From contig JAICUV010000156.1 in the NCBI GenBank assembly GCA_025935655.1, positions 1-8,105 of the forward strand: 8,105 nt of DNA, read 5' to 3'. This document shows positions 4,237 through 8,105 of this stretch, piece by piece (the first letter of the stretch is position 1; each line of letters begins with the position of its first letter). A program made the position numbers and the translations under genes. Source of the DNA: Chloroflexota bacterium. GTDB lineage: Bacteria; Chloroflexota; Limnocylindria; Limnocylindrales; CSP1-4. The notes below the pieces were generated by a model. The model saw nothing but the letters and a program-made list of their open reading frames with translations, made no database searches and was not told the DNA's origin.

Positions 4237-6627
4237 GTGCCGACGAGCGTCCATCGCCGCAGCGCGTCCGTTCTCGGCCGAGAGGCGGATCGCCGGCGGG
4301 TGAGCCTGCTGCTGGCGGAGTCGCGGCTCGTGACGCTCACCGGCCCGGGTGGCATCGGCAAGACGACGCTCGCCCGCGAGGTTCTCGCCGCGCACGACGG
4401 CGAGGGCTGGTTCGTCGACCTGGCCCCCCTGCGCAGTCCGTCCGACGTGGCGGCGGCGGTCGCGGGCGCCCTCGGGCTCGTCGTCACGCGCGGCGAGGAC
4501 GCGGAGGGTGCGCTGCTCGCGTTCCTCGGTCCGCGCGAGGCCGTGATCCTGCTCGACAACGTCGAGCACCTCGACGGGGTGGGGCGGCGCATCACCGCCT
4601 GGCTGGAGGCCGCTCCCGCGACGCGGTTCCTCGCGACCAGCCGCATCCCGATGCGGGTCCCCGGCGAGCGCGAGCTTCCCATCCCCGGCCTCGAGCTGCC
4701 GGCGTCGCGCAGCCCGGCCGACCTGGAGGCCTCGCCCTCCGGCGCGCTCTTCCTGCGCGTCGCGCGGACGCTCGGGGCGCTCGAGATGCTGGACGTCGCG
4801 ACGGCCGGGGACCTCGCGGATCTCCTGCACCGGCTCGACGGGATGCCCCTCGCGATCGAGCTGGCCGCAGGTCGGAGCCGGATCCTCTCGCCCGGGGCGC
4901 TCCTGCGTCGTCTCGACGATCCGGCGGTGGTCTCGACCCGGGATCTCCTCGAGGGCGAGGAGGCCCGCCACACCTCGCTCGACGAGGTCCTCTCGATGAG
5001 CATCGACCTCGTCCCGGCGCCGGAGCGCGCATTCCTCCGGGCGCTCGCCGTGTGCGGCGGTTCCTTCGACATCGACCTCGCCCACGCGCTGACGCCCGAC
5101 GTGCCAGCCGTTCCCGCGTTGGACCTGCTGGTCTCCTCGGGGCTGGTCCGTGCGCTCGGTGAGACCGGGGGCGAGCCGCGATTCGGACTGCTGGAGACCG
5201 TCCGTGCGCACCTCGCGCCCACCGTCCCGGACGCGGAACGGGAGCTCCTGCTCGAGCGGCTGGCCCGAGCGACAGTCCGCGCGGCCGGACGGCTGGATGC
5301 CCGCTGGGCAACGAACGAGCGCGACGCCATGGCCGTGTTCTTCGCGGACCTCGATGCGGTCGCGCTGGCGGTGGAGTGGTGCCTGCGCCACGACCCGTCG
5401 CTCGGCCTGCAGCTGCTCGTCGCGTTCGACCGGATCGCCCAGACGGGCGTGCACCTGGCGCGCTCCGTGGCGTGGTGCCGGGCGATGCTGGACGCGGCGC
5501 CCGCCGACGACCCCAACCGCCTCGCGGTGACGGGCTCGCTGTTGCGGCTCCTGACCCGGTATGCGGGTCCCGAGGAGGCGCTGCGGCTGGAGCCGGAGCT
5601 GCTCGCCGGTGCCGACGGGCTCCCGGCGCTGGATCGACGACGCCTGTTCCTCCAGCTCGCGCACGCGCGGTATGCCCTCGGCGACGGACCCGGGCTGAGC
5701 CGGAACAACCTGCTGGCCGCGGCGGCGGCACCTGATCCCGACGACCGGGCCGCCCTGACGCTGACCGGCCTCGCCGATGCCGCCTGGTACGAGGGCCACG
5801 ACGCCGCGACCTCCGCGACGCGCCACCTGGAGGCTGCGGCTGCCGGCGCGCGGATCGGCCGGCACGGGAACCAGGGCATCTCGCTGTTCAAGGCGGCCCT
5901 CGCGTTCCTGCGCACGGGCAACGTCCGGGCGGCGGTGACCCAGGCGTCGTCGTCGATCGAGCTCTGCCCACCGGGGAACGTCCGCGCCTTCGCCCGCGAC
6001 ATCCTTGCGCTTGCGCTCGCCGAGGATGGGCGGCCCGAGGAAGCGCGGGCCGCCCTCACGGCGGCCTGGCCCGAGGTCGAGCGTGAGGCACGCATCGACC
6101 GGGTCGAGGCGCTGGAGGCCGCGGTCGCGGTGCTCGCCGCCGAGGGCCGCCATGCCGAGGCGCTGACGACCCTCGCGGTGGCCGACCGTGACCGTCCGTC
6201 GACCGGCTGGGTCCGGGACGACCACGTCTCGTTCCTGTTGGAGCGATGGCGGCAGCGCTGTGCCAAGGTCCTCGGGCCCGTGCCGACACGGCTGGCAGCG
6301 CTGGCCGCGGACGGCCTCTCGCTCGAGGCGGCGATGGCCGCGTCGCTGCGGCCGGCGGTGGACGGGCCGGGTCGCCCCGCCGCTCGCCGCGCCCACGGCG
6401 TGCCGCACACCCTGGACGGGCTGACCGCGCGTGAGGTGGAGGTCCTGACGCTCATCGGCGAGGGACGCACGAACAACGAGATCGCCGAGCGGCTGTACAT
6501 CAGCCACAAGACGGCGTCCGTCCACGTGACGAACGTGAAGGGGAAGCTCGGCGTCGGGTCGCGGCTCGAGATCGCCCTCCGGGCGCGGGAGCTCGGGCTG
6601 GTGCGCGAGGCGCCGACCGCCCGCTGA
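4237..6627 (+). CDS. LuxR-family transcriptional regulator with STAND ATPase domain
   Basis: 796 residues from GTG 4237, chosen because GGGAGGG lies nine bases upstream. The frame is open much further upstream, but that part overlaps the secreted-protein gene in another frame and is Arg/Pro-rich. The N-terminal ATPase of the STAND/NB-ARC type shows LGRE at 13-16, Walker A GPGGIGKTT at 36-44, Walker B VILLDN at 103-108, sensor ATSR at 133-136 and GMPLAIEL at 202-209. Residues about 230-700 are Ala/Leu-rich and helical, compatible with winged-helix then TPR-like repeats that would receive an unknown ligand. The C-terminus (729-796) is a LuxR/GerE helix-turn-helix: LTAREVEVLTLIGEGRTNNEIAERL followed by the recognition helix around HKTASVHVTNVKGKLG. 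Such proteins are ATP-dependent activators of the LAL/MalT type. It sits between two secreted paralogues, which are plausible targets. No truncation or frameshift is seen. Confidence 0.93.
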   Translation: MPTSVHRRSASVLGREADRRRVSLLLAESRLVTLTGPGGIGKTTLAREVLAAHDGEGWFVDLAPLRSPSDVAAAVAGALGLVVTRGEDAEGALLAFLGPREAVILLDNVEHLDGVGRRITAWLEAAPATRFLATSRIPMRVPGERELPIPGLELPASRSPADLEASPSGALFLRVARTLGALEMLDVATAGDLADLLHRLDGMPLAIELAAGRSRILSPGALLRRLDDPAVVSTRDLLEGEEARHTSLDEVLSMSIDLVPAPERAFLRALAVCGGSFDIDLAHALTPDVPAVPALDLLVSSGLVRALGETGGEPRFGLLETVRAHLAPTVPDAERELLLERLARATVRAAGRLDARWATNERDAMAVFFADLDAVALAVEWCLRHDPSLGLQLLVAFDRIAQTGVHLARSVAWCRAMLDAAPADDPNRLAVTGSLLRLLTRYAGPEEALRLEPELLAGADGLPALDRRRLFLQLAHARYALGDGPGLSRNNLLAAAAAPDPDDRAALTLTGLADAAWYEGHDAATSATRHLEAAAAGARIGRHGNQGISLFKAALAFLRTGNVRAAVTQASSSIELCPPGNVRAFARDILALALAEDGRPEEARAALTAAWPEVEREARIDRVEALEAAVAVLAAEGRHAEALTTLAVADRDRPSTGWVRDDHVSFLLERWRQRCAKVLGPVPTRLAALAADGLSLEAAMAASLRPAVDGPGRPAARRAHGVPHTLDGLTAREVEVLTLIGEGRTNNEIAERLYISHKTASVHVTNVKGKLGVGSRLEIALRARELGLVREAPTAR

Positions 6628-6640
6628 CCGCGGCGCAGCG

Positions 6641-6682
6641 CCAGGCGAGCCCCGGCCAGGCGAGCACGGCCGCCCGGCGAGC
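6641..6682. repeat. three imperfect short direct repeats after the LuxR-type gene
   Basis: CCAGGCGAGC occurs at 6641-6650 and 6656-6665, and CCCGGCGAGC at 6673-6682, so the spacing is 15 then 17 bp. They lie in the gap between the converging regulator and secreted-protein genes. They may be simple GC-rich degeneracy; no function is evident. Confidence 0.35.
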
Positions 6683-6692
6683 GTCGGTCAGG

Positions 6693-6723
6693 CAGGCCCG
6701 CCGGGGCGAACCCGACGGGCCTG
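6693..6723. terminator. hairpin between convergent genes, possible bidirectional terminator
   Basis: CAGGCCCG (6693-6700) pairs with CGGGCCTG (6716-6723); after a C/A mismatch, CGGG (6702-6705) pairs with CCCG (6711-6714) around GCGAA. It lies between the stop of the regulator (6627) and the stop of the converging gene (6762), the expected place for a shared terminator. There is no U-tract on either strand, so termination would be of the non-canonical type described for some high-GC bacteria. Confidence 0.45.
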
Positions 6724-6761
6724 GTGGAGCAGTTGGGGCGACGTTGAGCCGCCGCAGCCCG

Positions 6762-7253
6762 TCAGCCGAGCAGCGCGCAGACGTTCTGGCGCGTCCCGCC
6801 GTGCTGGGTGATGCTCGTGATCGTGCCGGACGCGTCGGTCTCGACATGGACCGCGCCCGTCGTGAGCCACATCTCGCCAGGACCGAAGGGAAGCGAGTTG
6901 CCCAGCAGGACCTGGGACGACGAGCCGTCAGGGTGGATGGTGGACAGCATCGGGCCCGAGATGTTCTCGGTGATGGTCGCGCCGGTCGACTCGTTCGTGA
7001 GCGAGATGATCAGGCGCCCGCCGACGATCTGGCGCACCACGTTGCCCGCGTCGTCACGGAACGTGACGCCGTACTCGGTGTTGACGAGGATGTCGATGCG
7101 CAGCGGGAACGCGCACGGGTCACCCGCCGCGAACTCGATCGGCCCGTCGATCGGCAGGTAGACGCGCGTGGGCCCGGACGCGAGCGCGGCGGGGGCGAGG
7201 AGCGAGAAGGCGAGAGCGACGACGCCGGTCGCCGCGATGGTGCGCCTGAGCAT
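6762..7253 (-). CDS. secreted two-cysteine protein, paralogue of 3566-4087
   Basis: 163 residues from ATG 7253, preceded by GGAGG six bases upstream. The frame continues open to 7478, but that extension is Arg/Pro-rich and lacks a ribosome binding site, so I use the short form. It starts with a classic signal peptide: MLRRTIAATG, a hydrophobic core, and Ala-Leu-Ala cleavage after residue 25. The mature protein has DGPIEFAAGDPC (Cys47), a TFRDDAGNVVRQIVGGRLIISLTNESTG region around 64-91, ISGP at 98-101, HPDGSS at 107-112, and ends RQNVCALLG (Cys159). FAAG-xx-C, an S/T-G turn, a DG turn and NVC-xx-L occur in the same order in the 3566-4087 protein, so the two are distant paralogues of one family. 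I know similar unnamed secreted proteins from Actinomycetota and Chloroflexota, but no function. It converges on the LuxR-type gene. Confidence 0.87.
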   Translation of the reverse strand: MLRRTIAATGVVALAFSLLAPAALASGPTRVYLPIDGPIEFAAGDPCAFPLRIDILVNTEYGVTFRDDAGNVVRQIVGGRLIISLTNESTGATITENISGPMLSTIHPDGSSSQVLLGNSLPFGPGEMWLTTGAVHVETDASGTITSITQHGGTRQNVCALLG

Positions 7254-7320
7254 GGCTGGCCTCCGGTTGTGGGCGGTCCTTCGTGAGCCGCCATCGAGGC
7301 GGTGATTCAGCGCCAGGCGG

Positions 7321-7338
7321 GGCCATCTGCCATTGGCC
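7321..7338. repeat. imperfect inverted repeat upstream of 6762-7253 gene
   Basis: GGCCA (7321-7325) and TGGCC (7334-7338) flank 8 bases, about 68-85 bp before the ATG at 7253 and just downstream of the shared bipartite element. It is short enough to be chance; listed because it sits where a regulator operator would be. Confidence 0.25.
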
Positions 7339-7342
7339 CTCT

Positions 7343-7363
7343 CCTTAGCCGGCTCCTCATTTC
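7343..7363 (-). promoter_or_regulatory. shared bipartite element, copy 2 (upstream of secreted protein 6762-7253)
   Basis: On the minus strand GAAATGAGG (7363-7355), six unconserved bases, then CTAAGG (7348-7343), ending 89 bp before the ATG at 7253. It is identical in its conserved bases and gap to the copy at 3463-3483, which ends 82 bp before its gene. Here CTAAGG continues as CTAAGGAGAGG, which resembles a ribosome binding site, but no start codon with a convincing ORF follows it. Confidence 0.55.
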
Positions 7364-7384
7364 GGCGGTCGTGCCCGGTGCGCG

Positions 7385-7398
7385 CCCCTTGTCGGCGT
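7385..7398. repeat. 14-bp repeat also present in the LuxR-type gene promoter
   Basis: CCCCTTGTCGGCGT occurs here and at 4178-4191, where it spans the right arm of the inverted repeat and the -35 of the regulator gene. Here it lies 21 bp upstream of the shared bipartite element of the 6762-7253 gene. It could be a common operator half-site, but a 14-bp match in GC-rich DNA can arise by chance. Confidence 0.3.
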
Positions 7399-7480
7399 CG
7401 CGCAGCGCGCCAGGGAGATGGGGCTGGCGGCCGACCCGGTGCGGCGAGGCGAGTCGCCCAGCCGATGATGGCGGGCATGC

Positions 7481-7513
7481 GAAACGGTCCGCCGGGAGGA
7501 TCCCGGCGGACCG
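7481..7513 (-). terminator. intrinsic terminator of the 7536-8096 gene
   Basis: CGGTCCGCCGGG (7485-7496) and CCCGGCGGACCG (7502-7513) form a perfect 12-bp stem with a 5-base loop. On the minus strand the stem is followed by TTTC. It lies 22 bp after the stop codon of the minus-strand gene at 7536 and would insulate it from the 6762-7253 gene downstream. Confidence 0.75.
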
Positions 7514-7535
7514 TGCTGTGTTCGTCGTCGCGGCG

Positions 7536-8096
7536 TCAGCCGCCGGTCGTCGGCGAGGCGGACGGCAGGGCATTGGGGCCCATGCCCTTGCCGCCACCGA
7601 ACATGCCGCCCATCCCGTGGCCGCCCCGCCCGCCGAAGAGGCCGCGGCCGAGGCCCCGGAGCTCGTCGGTCGTGATCTTGCCGTCGTCGAGCAGGGTGGT
7701 CAGCGTGCGGAGGTAGCTGTCGGCGGGGAGCTGGTCGATCTCGGCCTGGGTGATGACCCCATCGGCGAGGAACTGCTGGATCTGGGCGCGCTCGGCCTGC
7801 CGGGCCGCCCGGCGGGCGGTTCGCTCGGCCGTGAGCGCGTCGAGGATCGCGGTCTTCTGGGAGCTGTTGATGGTGCCCTTCGCGACGAGATCGTCGAGGA
7901 CGCTCGTCAGCGCGGTGTCCTTCTCGACGGGCGGCATCGTGGTCGTGCCGGTGGTCGGGGAGGGAGTGGCGGCCGCGGGGACGACGGTGTTCGTGGTCGA
8001 GGGCGCGCCGCCGCTCGTGGCGAAGACGGCGCCCGCGCCCGCGATGACCAGGAGGCCGGCGAGCGGGAGGACGACGCTGGTTCGGTTGAGCTTCAC
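7536..8096 (-). CDS. secreted protein with short helical repeats and Met/Gly-rich tail
   Basis: 186 residues starting at GTG 8096 (MKLNRTSVV), close to the window edge, so promoter and most of the ribosome binding site are outside. A signal peptide or anchor occupies about 5-28 (VVLPLAGLLVIAGAGAVFA). A Thr/Pro/Ser-rich linker follows at 29-57. Residues 60-150 hold repeated helix-turn-helix units of the form L-x-x-L-x-x-x-G-x-I-(T/N)-x-x-(E/Q): LDDLVAKGTINSSQ, IQQFLADGVITQAE and LTTLLDDGKITTDE. This unit resembles SHOCT-like short helical hairpins. Between the first two lies a basic coiled stretch (TAERTARRAARQAERAQ). The tail is Gly/Met-rich with one His (GRGGHGMGGMFGGGKGMG), which might bind metal or simply be flexible. 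There is no Cys. I do not recognise a named family; an exported structural or envelope role is a guess. Confidence 0.82.
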   Translation of the reverse strand: MKLNRTSVVLPLAGLLVIAGAGAVFATSGGAPSTTNTVVPAAATPSPTTGTTTMPPVEKDTALTSVLDDLVAKGTINSSQKTAILDALTAERTARRAARQAERAQIQQFLADGVITQAEIDQLPADSYLRTLTTLLDDGKITTDELRGLGRGLFGGRGGHGMGGMFGGGKGMGPNALPSASPTTGG

Positions 8097-8105
8097 AGTG
8101 GTCTC

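Noticed and set aside
4044..6525. Two minus-strand ORFs of more than 800 residues opposite the LuxR-type gene
   Set aside because: Ser/Arg/Ala-rich antisense frames, common in GC-rich DNA. The plus strand has the Walker motifs and the LuxR helix-turn-helix.
7254..7478. N-terminal extension of the 6762-7253 protein
   Set aside because: It would bury the obvious signal peptide behind 75 Arg-rich residues. ATG 7253 has GGAGG at ideal spacing.

Overview
The window is very GC-rich DNA with actinobacterial-style coding: strong third-position GC, a GTG start, and one almost leaderless short ORF. The gene content (a metY-metX pair, a large LuxR-type STAND ATPase and several small secreted proteins with signal peptides) fits a high-GC Actinomycetota or a high-GC Chloroflexota lineage. 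Sequence alone cannot choose between them. No mobile element, tRNA, rRNA or CRISPR array is visible.

Left block, minus strand, read right to left from about 3381 to 9. A TTGACG/CATCCT promoter is followed within a few bases by a 27-codon ORF carrying a Met-Cys-Met run. Next come competing RNA stems and a textbook intrinsic terminator, and only then metY (O-acetylhomoserine sulfhydrylase) and, 7 bp later, metX (homoserine O-acetyltransferase). MetX activates homoserine with acetyl-CoA, and MetY replaces the acetate with sulfide to give homocysteine, the methionine precursor. The leader looks like a translation-coupled attenuator that senses charged tRNA-Met and/or tRNA-Cys. I consider it the most interesting element of the window. 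After metX lies a 350-bp gap without a convincing gene, then a 93-residue acidic, glycine-rich protein of unknown function.

Middle and right block. A secreted 173-residue protein (+, 3566-4087) and a secreted 163-residue protein (-, 6762-7253) are distant paralogues. They share a PI-x-FAAG-xx-C start and an NVC-xx-L end. They flank a 796-residue LuxR-type STAND ATPase regulator (+, 4237-6627). Both paralogues carry the same bipartite element, GAAATGAGG-N6-CTAAGG, 82 and 89 bp before their start codons. The regulator's own promoter overlaps a 14-bp perfect inverted repeat, and a 14-bp piece of that promoter recurs upstream of the second paralogue. A small regulon made of the regulator and the two secreted proteins is a reasonable hypothesis, but not a demonstrated one.

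Right edge. A secreted protein of about 186 residues (-, 7536-8096) has short helical repeats and a Met/Gly-rich tail, and ends at a strong intrinsic terminator. Its promoter lies outside the window.
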